A DNA stretch of 64,000 nucleotides. Origin: Chionoecetes opilio (taxonomy: Eukaryota > Arthropoda > Malacostraca > Decapoda > Majidae). Where the stretch lies: assembly GCA_016584305.1 (NCBI GenBank), contig JACEEZ010020241.1:41001-105000 (forward strand). The letters are read 5' to 3'. Under the pieces are notes generated by a model that was not told the DNA's origin, did no database searches, and saw only the letters and a program-made list of their open reading frames with translations. This document shows positions 11,273 to 22,480 of the stretch, in pieces (the first letter of the stretch is position 1; every line of letters starts with the position of its first letter). The position numbers and the translations under genes are program-made.

Positions 11273-11618
11273 TGCATAGTGTGTGGTGTTGGTAATGATG
11301 GGTGTGCCCCTCGCGACACTCTGGCACCTTGTTCGTCCTCCCCCAGTACAGTGTAACCTTTAGTCTATAAGCTACCCAGAAGATTCCTCTCTATTACCTT
11401 TTAGTGAATAATATTTTTATAAGGTATTTTTATGTAGGAGTTTTAAAGATTTAGTGTAGTGTGAAGCAACAACTGAATCGTGTCTGGGCGGAGAAACAGA
11501 GATTTTTTTGTTGTTGGTGGAGAAACATTTGAGATTTTTTGTTGTTAGTGCGTGTGTTGTACCGGGCATTGAAGTTACTGGAAAGTTTTTATTTCTACTC
11601 CACATTCCAGAGTGTTTA

Positions 11619-11870
11619 CCGTAGATAACACTATAGTCGCCAGTCACTCGCCACTGCACTAATGTCGCCAGGCACCATATATTACAAATTTTAGCATCAC
11701 TAGACTTTGTGCTACTGAAGAGGCATGCACAGTAGTATATATTATGTACATCACACTACATGTCTTCAGTGGCACATAAAAGTCTGTAGTGATGTTAAAA
11801 TTTGTAATATATTGTGCCTGGCGACATTAGTGCAGTGGCGAGTGACTGGCGACTATAGTGTTATCTGCAG
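11619..11870. mobile_element. palindromic TA-flanked MITE (CCGTA family), short form
   Basis: TA at 11617-11618 and 11871-11872. The left end CCGTAGATAACACTATAGTC pairs with a slightly decayed right end (GACTATAGTGTTATCTGCAG). The two halves are reverse complements around a centre near 11745. It is homologous to 7843-8104. Confidence 0.85.
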
Positions 11871-12204
11871 TAGTGGAGTGATGGTGTGTTTCAAGGTCAC
11901 TACGATGGAACTAATGACGTGTGATGAGTAAAGTGATAGGACGACATACTGAGTTACTGTTACTATTGTGCTGTTGAAGGTGCACCCTGGCTGTATTGTT
12001 ATTATTATTATCATTGTTATTAGTATTGTTATTATTATTGCTATTAGCTTTATGTCCGTTATCTTATTTATGTGTGCGTAGTTCTGAAATTTACCCGAAT
12101 CAGTTCATTTATATATAGTTAGGATACCAAAGACAGACGCAGGTGCCAGTGTAAGAGACATACCTATATATAATCTGAAAATTAGCCATTATTGTTATAC
12201 ACTG

Positions 12205-12388
12205 TGGCCCGTACCAAGAGGCATGATGAAGGCCGAGCGACGAACGACGAATGACCGAGGAAGGGTACCATAAAAGGGATATTCCTTCGTCGCTGCTCTT
12301 CGTTCCAAAAATTATCCCTTTTACGGTACCCTTCCTCGGTCGTTAGTCGTTCGTCGCTCGACCTTCATCATGACTCTTGGGATGGACC
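12205..12388. repeat. palindromic element, about 75-bp arms
   Basis: Left arm 12207-12277 (CATGATGAAGGCCGAGCGAC, GAGGAAGGGTACCATAAAAG) is mirrored by 12311-12385. The loop is about 33 bp. It has no coding capacity; probably a MITE. Confidence 0.75.
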
Positions 12389-13985
12389 TATATCCTTTTT
12401 GTTTCCTTCCAGCAAGCCAGACTAACTTGAAGTGTAGGGAACCACACACGCGCTCATACGCAGAGAGGTGTCGAGCAAACCATTAGCCGTTTTTCATACT
12501 GTGTCACTCTGATCATTCCAGTAATTATATGTGTGTGTGTGTGTGTGTCCATCTCTCTCTCCCCAGCCCTGGAGGTCCCCAATGATACAATAGTCGGTTG
12601 TCTGTCCTTCCCAAGTACCTACCATAGGGACATAATCTTAAGCCAGATATTCACTTTCTGCCTTGAATGTATTTACTATGTAACTCAAGTCTCTCAGTAT
12701 TCCTTGCAATAGCGTGTTTTGGGCGGCAGAGGCGCCACTCATACCCCTGATGTGTATAGATAGCTGAGAGTGTCCCAATGCCTCACTGTTTTATGATAGC
12801 AGTCAGTCTGAATTGTACCAAAAGTCTTGTTTTCCCTGGTGTGGTGTAGTGGCCGGTCCTGCTGTGCTGCTCAAGCCTCATACACACTAGTCTTTCCAAT
12901 GTATCAAGTCACTTTAGTCGCTTTAATTTTACCCATTACCATTATAATTATATATATATACATTCCTACTCTCCCCTTATGGTTAGCAAACAATACCTCC
13001 CTCACAATGGGGTGGGAACTAAACTACCACTCTACTAATTGAGAATGTGGGTTGTTGGTGAATAATTTCCACTAGTGACTTGATAAAATGGAGAGACTAT
13101 ACCACTCATCAGGTGCTTGCCGACGAGCATCACCGACGGGCAGTGCCGTTGCCAGTGTTGTGTACATTTTGCTCGCCGGCATCCTGTCCACACTGCCACT
13201 TTTGAGTGACTAAAACACTCGATCAACGGGAAGCGCCAACGGTGGTGAGTGGTGGTGTGTTCGGGGCTTCGGAGACTCGCCGGGAAGGTGGTGAATGCTC
13301 TCAGTGTACGTATATGTTGACAATGTTTTATATAGTTTATGTACATCAGTATTTGCTTCTTTTATGAATGTTAAAATGAATGACCTTTATCTGAGTATTT
13401 ATTGATTGCTTTAGGTGAGTGGAGGACAGGCATTGGTGTGGTGAAGGCTCAATGTTTATTTTTCTTCAATATGAGTGTGCAGTGTTTGTTATGAAGAAAG
13501 AAATGATGTTACCTAAGTTTTCAGTTCTATAAAGAGTTCTTGGTTCCACAACAGACATCTCTGTAGTGACATGGATATCTGATAGCATTGAATCTGGAGT
13601 TTGCTGTGACTGTGTTGTGGCATATTTCTGGAAGGGGTGTCCTGTCATCTGCTGTTTGTGAACCAAGAATCTGACCTAACAAATGAAGGAATAACTGAAT
13701 CAAAATTGCCTCAATCAAAATATAAATCAAGGAGTGAACGGTAATTCTTTGGACGTGATTAATCTATATATATAGTACCCGAAAGCAAACAAAATCCACC
13801 TGCCAAGTACCTATGTGTGATATTGAGGAAAGAAAAGTTTGAGTACATTCCCGCCACCCGCTGCATTGTACTTGTGTGTGCCTGTGGGGAAAAGAATCAA
13901 AGAAAATCCAGCCAACAAGATGAATGTTACTATCTTTTGTATCACCTTCCTGAGCCTTGGCCCACTGAGCTTACTATCTGAAGGA
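12389..13985. other. non-coding sequence, no supported gene
   Basis: Contains a (GT)n at 12529-12548 and a GC-rich patch at 13090-13290. That patch could be a promoter or non-coding first exon (a GT-rich donor-like GGTGGTGAGTGG lies near 13240), but nothing decides it. Open frames of 60-100 codons lack motifs. Confidence 0.4.
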
Positions 13986-14296
13986 CGAACATTCACTGAA
14001 GCTCTAATTCTGATAAAGCTTAACAGTGAACAGTGATCATTAACAGGGTTCTCCAGATAAAGCTTAACAGTAAACTAACAGGGTTCTCCAGATAAAGCTT
14101 AACAGTGAACAGATCATTAACAGGGTTCTCCAGATAAAGCTTAACAGTGATCATTAACAGGGTTCTCCAGATAAAGCATAACAGTAAACAGATCATTAAC
14201 AGGGTTCTCCAGATAAAGCTTAACAGTAAACAGTAAACTAACAGGGTTCTCCAGATAAAGCTTAACAGTGAACAGATCATTAACAGGGTTCTCCTT
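13986..14296. repeat. minisatellite, about 45-bp unit with deletions
   Basis: Seven copies of AACAGGGTTCTCCAGATAAA + GCTTAACAGT. Unit length varies between about 31 and 45 bp because the AACAGATCATT segment is present or absent. Confidence 0.85.
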
Positions 14297-14740
14297 TTAG
14301 CAGTGTACTATAGAGGAGTTAAGGCTTAGAAGAGGTGCTCAAACAACCAAAGTCTGGCACATTCCCCTTTTTTTGGTATTAAATCAATCAATCAAACAAC
14401 CAAAAAGGAGAGGGTAGAGCAGCACAGGGAGGCAGGATTGTGCGGCTTAATTGCCACCTGCCATTCGTCACATGCAGGTTCACTTGTTAAATGACGCACG
14501 ACAGCCACTTACCTGCCGCTGTGCTCAGGTTACGCGCCACCCGTCACACCTAGAGGCGGCGGCGTGACGTGACATGCGAACGTCACATAGGATTCATACA
14601 TAAGCCTTCACGTATAAACCAATTATATGTGAAATTTCTGCAAAGCCTGAATACATGTAAACTCTTCAGTATTACACAAAAATAAGAAAATGACTCCTTG
14701 TATAAGACTATATATAGGGCATGTGTTGATTCTGTGTGTA

Positions 14741-15480
14741 TATCCAGTCTTATACAGGCCACTGCACTCAATGATAGGATCCCGCTGCAAAGGGCCATAA
14801 ACCTTGATTAGATAGGTAACTTGGGGACAGCTGGGTGCTAACGACCAATATTTGATTATATTTTAACCACAATAAGGCAATCTTATGTGTTCTTATGTTG
14901 AAAATCAGGTTTTCACTAATAATACCAATGGTTTTGATATACTCATGTCCATACCATGAACACTGGTTAGAAGAAATAGTATTTGAAAGTAGAAATAATA
15001 TTGAGATGAGAAATAATATGGAGAATAAGAATTCATGCCACCCTTGTGCACACAATCTATAATCTTTCAGCATCAATGGAGAAATATATTCACCCAAACA
15101 TTTTGACGTAACAGTTCCTTAAAGCTGTGGGACCATACATGAGTAGATCATACTTACAAATACTATTTCTTCTAACCAATGTTCATGGTATGGACATGAG
15201 TATATCAAAACCATTGGTTTATTAGTGAAAACCTGATTTTCAACATAAGAACACATAAGATTGCCTTATTGTGGTTAAAATAACATCAAATATTGGTCGC
15301 TAGCACCCAGCTGTCCCCAAGTTACCTATCTAATCAAGGTTTATGGACCTTTGCAGCGGGATCTTATTATTGAGTGCAGTGGCCTGTTGGGAGTGTATCA
15401 TTGACCGTCTAACCTCATAAGACATTACGGGAAAATGTGACGTTAAACAGAAAGATGATGATGATGATATCCAGTCTTAT
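14741..15480 (+). mobile_element. inverted-repeat element with 13-bp target duplication and (GAT)n tail
   Basis: The 13-mer TATCCAGTCTTAT flanks the element at 14741-14753 and 15468-15480. Between them, arms of about 230 bp (14754-14995 and about 15145-15386) are reverse complements, starting with ACAGGCCACTGCACTCAAT. After the right arm comes a unique 80-bp tail ending in AGATGATGATGATGA. Long target duplication plus short-repeat 3' tail is a LINE-mobilised (retroposon) signature, whereas the arms look like a DNA element or inverted dimer. No coding frame. Confidence 0.75.
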
Positions 15481-16011
15481 GTTATGCTGAGTGGTTGTGG
15501 TGTCAGTGCCCCTTGAGTAGGAGTGGGAGAAGGTTCATGGTTGGAGGGAAATGTACGTTACAGTTTGTTGTAAATACCACCGAGTGCGTTTATCTTCAAA
15601 GTTCAAATGTGTTGGTGATAATACCCCGTTTAGGTTCTTTCTGTATCCACCAATGCATAACAGATAGGAGGGAAAAAATCCCCCGTTCGTTGTTCTGTAC
15701 AAACCACTCCACTCTCTCATTCATGTATTAATGATAATAGTCGATAGCTCTACAGTGTGGTAAGTGATGTGTGGTGAGGCATTCCCTGTCTTCTATCAAA
15801 CCTGTAAAGAATGAAACATAATAATGTGATTTGGTGTGTTTCAGACTCTCATTATGCAAACAGTAAATTACGATAATGTAAATAAAACTTTAAAGTACCT
15901 TCTCCATGTGCCTCTTTCCATCCTTTCCTAGACTAGTTTTGTGACTAGTTTTCTTCTTTCTTATATTGATCCATGTATATGTGTGTGTGTGAATGTGACC
16001 CTGCCTGCCTG
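15481..16011. other. non-coding sequence, nothing recognised
   Basis: AT-rich; no motif-bearing frame. It is the left flank of the LINE-B insertion. Confidence 0.45.
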
Positions 16012-16538
16012 AAGGAAGAGTGACCTGGAGTGGAAGGGAGAATGAATCTGCCATTGACTTTACGATAGTGAACCGGAATGCTAGGGAACGGGTGAGAAGT
16101 ATGTGGGTGGATGAGGAGAGGACAATTGACGTAGCGAGTGACCATAACGTCATGGTAATGGAGTATGAGTTTTTGAAGGAAAAAAGAGTGAACACGAAAG
16201 AAGAGCGGAATGGACGTTGGAAGCTTAGAGATGCAGACTGGGATTATTTCAGAGAAGTGGTGAGTAATGAGGACTGGAAGCTGGGAGAGAATGGTTTGAG
16301 GACTGAGAGAGGTGCGGATGAGATGAATGAGAGATTGTTAAGGAAGCTTAACAAAGCTGCAGAAGAGAGCATAGGCAGAACAAGAAAGAGTGCAAATGGC
16401 AGGACAAGAAAGAGTTGGTGGAACAATGAGATCGACAAGGCCAGGAAAGAAAGGAAACAGTCAAATAGGAAGTGTAGGAGTCTGAGAAAGAATAGGTCAA
16501 ACAGTGAAGCTGAAAGAATAGAGTATGAAAGGGCATGG
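16012..16538 (+). pseudogene. LINE-B part 1: end of endonuclease domain and linker
   Basis: Open frame of about 175 codons from the C-terminal part of an APE-type endonuclease of a non-LTR retrotransposon: SAIDFTIVN (the strand with the catalytic Asp) and DVASDHNVMV (the SDH motif). A basic linker rich in Lys/Arg/Glu follows (RKSWWNNEIDKARKERKQSN). The 5' part of the element is missing (5' truncation near 16012). The frame is cut at EYERAW, where a DNA transposon is inserted; it resumes as EEYKSKKKE at 20605. Confidence 0.85.
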
Positions 16539-16665
16539 TAGTCCTTCTGCCATTCAGCATATTTGGACTCACTGGTACCAGTTTGAGCAACCAAGGTTAT
16601 TATACATTTTCTGAAAGCGTATGATCCAAGGATCATTTTGATGTATGATAACCTTCTGTATAGTG
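16539..16665. repeat. left TIR of the 4.07-kb transposon
   Basis: Aligns as reverse complement with 20495-20604. The best-conserved core is GCAACCAAGGTTATT (16580-16600); the outermost bases match at about 12 of 13 positions (GTCCTTCTGCC versus GTGCTTCTGCC). Confidence 0.85.
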
Positions 16666-16893
16666 TAGCTGTTAGTTGTGAGACACCCAAATGTATAAAC
16701 ATGCTGTACTGGCAAAACGAGATTTTTATTATTTCCCATAAAGTATGTACAAAGCATTTCCAATGTAAATAGGAGTGGAACAGATCTGAAAATGTTACCC
16801 AAGGTAAGCCTTTATCATCATAATAGGATAATATGCTTCAGTGTCTTCTGCCGGCCATGCGATATTGAGTATATAATATCCTGACCAACGGAC

Positions 16894-18007
16894 TCAATCA
16901 CCCCGAGTGACATTCTCGTTTTCCTGTCGGCCACCTGTTAGAAGAGTAGACAGGAAAATCTGGAGGGAGTCTGGCATGCTGCTGGTGAGCTGATGAGGAT
17001 GTGGTGGCCAAGGCTGAGGAGTTTCCGCCGCTTTTACATCTTTGTGTATAGCCACCGCAGCATTGATGAGTTGCTTCTGGTTGGATGACGCTGACTGCAG
17101 GCGAGAAAGTTGTTTTTGCAAACTTAAGTTTTCTCTAGCAATGTCCTCTTTTGAACAACATTCTGGGAGGATAAACAACCGGCCACTTTCATCAGGAAAT
17201 ATGTGTACACTTGTCCCAAACTCTGCCTCCAGTTTCCGTCTGAAATGTTTCTTTGTTGATTCCATCAACTGATTGCCAGAATCTGAAACGATAAAGTCCC
17301 CAAGATGCTTCAGTAAATCTGTCATGGACACAACCCGTGGTTGATCATAAACTTCATTCCTTATGTATTCAAAGAGGTCTGAGTACCCTGAAGCAAGAGA
17401 TTGTTCATAGCCATCTGTCTCCGTTGATTCCTTTCCAGGTTGTGTTGCTACCTTGGTAAACTTGATGCAGCAAGATTTGTGGTATTTGGCCTCCCCTGCA
17501 ATTAATGATTCTGCTGAACACACTGCAAGAATTCTTGAATGATTTTGGTCTATAGCACACTGTTTGACTTTTCCATGACTGCGTGTTTCAAGGCACTGTT
17601 GCAGTGGCTCGCGGGTCTTTGTAGACTTTATATATTTAGTCTGTCTCTCACAAAATATGCAAACTGCTGGAAGAACTGGCGTGGGAGATGCGGGACCACG
17701 TATAGATCGTCTTCTCGCTTGTTGTGCAGCTGCACCAACTTCAGGACTCCCAATGGTCTGTTTCTTTTGCAGTGCATCTAAGCTCTTCTTCATTGTAAAC
17801 AGAGATCTGCAGTATCTGTGGTAGTAGACATTTGCCATGTCTGAAGCTAGAAGTGGCTTGTAGTTCCTGATATGCACGGCATCGAGTAGGGAATTCATAG
17901 ACTCTTCATTCTTAGGTTGAGTGAGTTCAACGTAAGGATCCTCATCACAAGATGGAGCATGGGTGACGCAGTGTGCTTCATCTCTTGGTCGTTTCTTAGA
18001 AGTTGAT
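16894..18007 (-). CDS. uncharacterised zinc-binding-like protein inside the TIR transposon
   Basis: Minus-strand open frame of about 370 codons. An ATG at 17896-17898 gives 334 aa, but the frame is open a further 36 codons upstream to an acceptor-like CTGATGCCCCAG at 18008, and that stretch carries a nuclear-signal-like SKKRPRDE, so the first ATG is probably not the true start. Features from the 334-aa start: basic QQARRRS around residue 60, CIFC at about 82-85, ILAVCSAE near 126, then AKYHKSCCIKF at about 137-147, which together resemble a CxxC...HxxC metal site. Later come FPDESGRLFILPECC (about 238-252) and a coiled-coil-like ENLSLQKQLSRLQSASSNQK. CxxC...KYHxxC proteins of unknown function are common in marine invertebrate genomes; I cannot name the family with certainty. 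No transposase motif. It could be a transposon-encoded accessory protein or a captured host exon. Confidence 0.6.
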
Positions 18008-18039
18008 CTGGGGCATCAGCAGAAAATTCCATTTTGTTC

Positions 18040-19665
18040 TTTTTTTTTTTTTTTTTTTTTTTACATGACAAGGAACTGGCCAAGGGCACAACAAAAATGG
18101 GTAACACAAAGCCCGCTTAGTTGCCAGTCCCTATAAAGAAGACAGTAAGAGAATAAAATAAAACAGGGGTGAGCCAATTTAGTTCGGGAGGTGTCTTGTT
18201 ACTCTTCTTTTGAAAATAATTAAGTCATAGGAAAGTGGAAAAATAGAAACAGGAAGAGAGTTCCAGAGTTTACCAGTGAAAGGGATGAAAGAGTAAAGAT
18301 ACTGATTAACTCTTGCATTAGGAAGATGGACAGAATAGAGATGAGAATGAGTAGAAAGTCTTGTGCAGCGAGGCCGCGGGAGGGGGGAGGCATGCAGTTA
18401 GCAAGTTCAGAAGAGCAGTGAGCATGAAAATAACGGTAGAAGAGAGCAAGAGAAGCAACATTGCGGCGGTGATTTAAAGATTGAAGACAGTCAGTCAGAG
18501 GAGAGGAGTTGATGAGACGAAAAGCTTTTGATTCACTGTTTAGGAGAGCTGTATGAGTGGATCCTCCCCAAACATGTGAGACATACTCCATACATGGGCG
18601 GATAAGGTCCCTGTAGAGAGCAAGCAATTGGGAGGGAGGAAAAAAAGGACGCAGACGCCACAGGACACCTAACTTCTTAGAAGCTGTTTTAGCAAGAGAT
18701 GAGATGTGAGATTTCCAGTTCAGATTTCTAGTAAAGGAGTCCTAGAATGTGCATTGTAGAAGAAGGAGACAGTTGAGTGTCATTGAAGAAGAGGGGATAG
18801 TTATCTGGAAGGTTTTGTCGAGTAGATAGGTGAAGAAATTGGGTTTTTGAGGCATTGAACAAAACAAGGTTTGCTTTGCCCCAATCAGAAATTATAGAAA
18901 GATCAGAAGTTAGGCGCTCGGTGGCATCTCTCCGTGAATCACTTAGTTCCTGTTGAGTTGGACGTCTAATAAACGACGTTGAAAAATGCAAGGTAGAATC
19001 ATCAGCGTAGGAGTGGATAGGGCTTTGAGTTAGACATAGAAGATCATTAATGAATAATAGAAAGAGAGTGGGTGATAGGACAGAACCCTGGGGAACACCA
19101 CTATTGATAGATTTAGGAGAAGAACAATGTCCGTCTACAGTAGCTGCAATAGAACGGTTTGAAAGGAAACTAAAGATGAAGGTACAGAGAGAAGGATAGA
19201 AACTGAATGAGGGTAGTTTGGAAATTAAAGATTTGTGCCAGACTCTATCAAAAGCTTTTGATATGTCAAGGGCAACAGCAAAAGTTTCACCGAAACCCCT
19301 AAAGGAGGATGACCAAGATTCAGTTAGGAAAGCTAGAAGATCGCCAGTAGATCGCCCTTTACGGAAACCGTACTGACGATCAGATAGAAGATTGTGAGCA
19401 GATAGATGCTTAAGAATCTTCTTATTAAGTATAGATTCAAAAACTTTAGAAAGGCAGGAAGTCAAAGCTATAGGACAGTAGTTTGAAGGATTAGAACGGT
19501 CACCCTTCTTAGGAACAGGTTGGATGTGAGCAAACTTCCAGCAAGAAGGAAAGGTGGAAGTAGATAGAAGAACGTCTTGAAAGACGTTCTTCATAAATCT
19601 GAAAACAGATGGGTTAGAACTATTAAAATGTAATCTGTATGATAAAATTAGAGCTCAGCTCACTT
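18040..19665 (-). pseudogene. Jockey-like LINE-A, copy 1 (RT domain to poly(A))
   Basis: 5'-truncated non-LTR retrotransposon on the minus strand with its poly(A) tail as a T-run at 18040-18062. The largest frame (18728-19594, 288 aa) is a reverse transcriptase: FAHIQPVPKKGD, NYCPIALTSCLSKVFE, ALDISKAFDRVWH (domain A), SGVPQGSVLSPTLF (domain B), HSYADDSTLH (catalytic YADD, intact) and SDWGKANLVLFNASKTQ. After a frameshift near 18725 the C-terminal part continues (LYRDLIRPCMEYVSHVWGGS, SLALFYRYFHAHCSSELANC). The 3' UTR block GGGACTGGCAACTAAGCGGG is shared with copies at 36790-37575, 54345-54440 and 63600-64000. It sits between the zinc-binding-like gene and the right end of the TIR transposon. 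Confidence 0.9.
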
Positions 19666-20494
19666 TTAATAACATGGCCTAGAGAGGAAAGGTTTTCTAA
19701 AAATCTCATTCTACAAAGGCACTATATTTGTTGTACTGCCTGTTGTACTTGTTTCCTTTGATGGTCACTCCCATGGTACTTATAAATACATAAATACACA
19801 GCCATGGCTCCTTATTACAGTTTTACAAAACGATTAGTGTAACAATCAAGAATTAGTCTTTATTCACTTAAATGTCAAACAAATTCCAAAATTCTGTATA
19901 TGTCATATAAAAACACTAGGTATATATACAAATACTTTTAAAACTAATAGGCAAATAATAAAATGACACCAAAATCTTTATGTGTCAGAATTCAGTTTTA
20001 AAAAGTATACTAGTATATGTATAATAAACAAAATAAGCTCCCTCGCGTCACGCTTTTGTAAATTCCAAGAATGAACTGCTGACCGATATACGCTAAATAG
20101 CTACTGCATAATGCAGTTTAATACAGTGATATTCTTTTTTAGACAATACAGAAGTATTCTGATTGGCTGTTGCTATCTACAACTGTATCCTTATCTTATC
20201 CATGAATAGATTCTATTTATAGTAACATTGCAAATGTATTAATAATGTACTAGACACTGCCGTTACTGGATAATTCATAGATTGTTATTTATTTTTACTT
20301 TCTTATCACAAATATACCTACTTCGTAGCTACAAGGTTGCTTTCTGATTTCTTTATTGCTAACAATTCAACAAGTAGGTTCAGAGATTCAATAGGAGAGC
20401 AATCGGCTACATTACATATTATGCATCAAATGTATAGAAATTATAGTTCTTTTTCATAACTAAAAGCTTCATAACTCTTAACAGCTACCTTTCT
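19666..20494. other. AT-rich interior of the TIR transposon
   Basis: No open frame of note on either strand. If the zinc-binding-like gene reads leftward, this would be its promoter and 5' region, now separated from it by LINE-A. Confidence 0.5.
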
Positions 20495-20604
20495 CAGAGG
20501 GTTATCATGCATTTATGAAATCCTTAGTCCAAGACCTTTAAAATGATGTACAATAACCTTGGTTGCTGTTACTGGTACCACGGACCCCCATTGGCAGAAG
20601 CACT
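20495..20604. repeat. right TIR of the 4.07-kb transposon
   Basis: Reverse complement of 16539-16665. It contains AATAACCTTGGTTGCTGTTA and CTGGTACCACGG, ending GGCAGAAGCACT. Confidence 0.85.
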
Positions 20605-22480
20605 ATGGGAAGAGTATAAGAGTAAGAAAAAGGAGGTGAAATGCTTGGTGAGGAAGGCAAGAGTGAATGAAGAGAGAAAAGTGATCAGAGAACTTAGGGA
20701 AAAAGGTGAGGAAGGAGGTAGGGAATGGTATAAGTTCTTGAAAGGAGAAGAGAGTAAGCATACAGGAAATGTAGAAGAACTAGTGGTGAATGGCAAGTCA
20801 CTAAGAGAGAAAAAGGAAATGGTCAGAGCTGTAGAAGACTTCTGGAAAGATGTTGGAGGTGTGAATGAGCCTGATAGTGACTTAGGGAACATCACCTTAG
20901 GGAGGAAATGATGGATGAGATTGAAGAGTATGTTAGAAAACTGAAAAATGGAAAGGCCCCTGGAATGGACGGTATCCCGAATGAATTCTATAGAGAGGGA
21001 GGTGAGGGAGTAATTGAGGGAATGCATGAGTTGTTTGGACATATATGGAGAGGTGCCTGGTGCCTGGAATGACAGTAGAGTGACCCTCATACATAAGGGA
21101 GGACACAAGAGTAGGAAGGAGATTAAGAATTACAGAGCGGTGTGTGACACGGTATGTAAGATTTTCCGTGGTGTACTGAATGAAAGACTAGGTGAAGTTG
21201 TGGCAAGAAATAAGGTGATGGGTGAAGAGCAGAATGGATTCAGAAAAGACAGGAGAGGTGAGGACAATATGTTTGTAGTGAATGAAGTGATTGAGAGAAC
21301 AAGGAAGGATGGAAGAAAGAAATATCTAGCCTTTCTAGATATTGAGAAAGCGTACGACAGAGTGGATAGGAGAATGCTATGTAAGGTATTGGAGACGATT
21401 GGCATGAGAGAGAAGGTTGTTAGAATAATAAGCAGTATGTATGAGAACACACAGGCCAAGTTCAGTATGGGTGACCTCGAGACTGGATGGGTGAATAGTA
21501 AGAGAGGAGTAAGACAGGGCTGTGTCCTTTCTCCTCTACTTTTTGGATTATATGTTGAGGAAATGGCAGTGAGAGTGAAGCGTACAGGTCTGGGTGTGAA
21601 AATTGGAGATGATGTGTTGAGTGTACTGCTGTATGCAGATGATGTGGTGATCCTTAGTGAAAACCACAATGAACTACAAGAGATGCTGAATGCTGTGACT
21701 GAGTATGGAAGGGACTTCAACGTCAGGCTCAGTAAGGAGAAGAGTCAGGTGTTGGTGGTGAATGGGGATGACTCTGATGATAACAGGATTTGGATGGTGG
21801 GGGGGAACGAAAGAGTAGGTACAAGTACCTGGGTATTTGGTTGGATGAGAAAGGATGTGAGAAAACTAAACATGAGAGGATAGCTAGAGCCAACCAGTGG
21901 GTTGGAAGGCTAGGCAGTGTGGCAAGATGTCGGGCCAACAAGTATGAAGTGGTGAGAGGACTATGGAAGGGTGTGGCAGTCCCTAGCATTATGTATGGCC
22001 TGGAAACAATGGTGTGGTCTAGCAAGGAGTTGGACAGATTGTAAGTAACACAGAACAAAGCGGGCAGAATAGCATTAGGAGCCAATAGGTATGTGGCAGT
22101 GGAAGCGATTAGAGGAGACATGGGATGGAGCACGTTCAGAGAGAGGATAGCAAAGGCAGGACTGAGGTACAGAGATAAACTGCAACGAATGGATGACAGC
22201 AAGTGGGCAAGTTAGGTTTGGGACTGGAATATGTATAGGAAGTGGATGAAAGACTCAGTAAAAGTGGAAAGATGGACAGGTGAACTGGGAATGTTTGTGA
22301 CAGGAGTGATGAGACATGGGAGTATGGCTGTATGCAAAAAGGAAATAAATAGGAGTGGAAGAGAAAGGGAAGGAAGAATGGCTGAGGGGAATGAGTGAGA
22401 AATCAACACTGGAATGGTACAGGAGAAAGGACCAGCCACGGTATGAAAGGTTCTATGATGGTGGCTATGGAGGGGATTTA
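20605..22480 (+). pseudogene. LINE-B part 2: reverse transcriptase
   Basis: Continuation of LINE-B after the TIR transposon. RT motifs in order: KNGKAPGMDGIPNEF (about 20945), LIHKGGHKSRKEIKNYR (about 21085), NGFRKDRRGEDNMF, AFLDIEKAYDRVDRRML (domain A, about 21330), RGVRQGCVLSPLLFGLY (domain B, about 21505), LLYADDVVILS (YADD intact, about 21625). The frame is broken by shifts near 20905, 21055 and 21810 and by stops at about 22040 and 22215, so it is dead. It ends at GGYGGDL, where CR1-like LINE-C is inserted. With the zinc-knuckle C-terminus at 24784 it belongs to the broad I/Ingi/Nimb-like assemblage; the exact clade is unassigned. Confidence 0.9.

Larger units (their letters stand above)
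16535..20608 (-). mobile_element. 4.07-kb DNA transposon with long TIRs, inserted in LINE-B
   Basis: The insert 16539-20604 is flanked by ATGG (16535-16538 and 20605-20608). Its ends are inverted repeats of about 110-130 bp. The left begins TAGTCCTTCTGCCA and continues through GGTACCAGT and GAGCAACCAAGGTTATTATA; the right is the complement, ending TTGGCAGAAGCACT. Inside each TIR is a GGTTATCATxCAT / ATAACC sub-palindrome. Removing the insert and one ATGG rejoins the LINE-B frame (ERAW|EEYKSKKK). It carries one protein gene (16894-18007, -) and a secondary LINE-A insertion; without LINE-A it would be about 2.4 kb. No DDE transposase is visible and the superfamily is not assigned. Confidence 0.85.

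Noticed and set aside
16244..16702. 152-codon minus frame
   Set aside because: Antisense shadow of the LINE-B linker.
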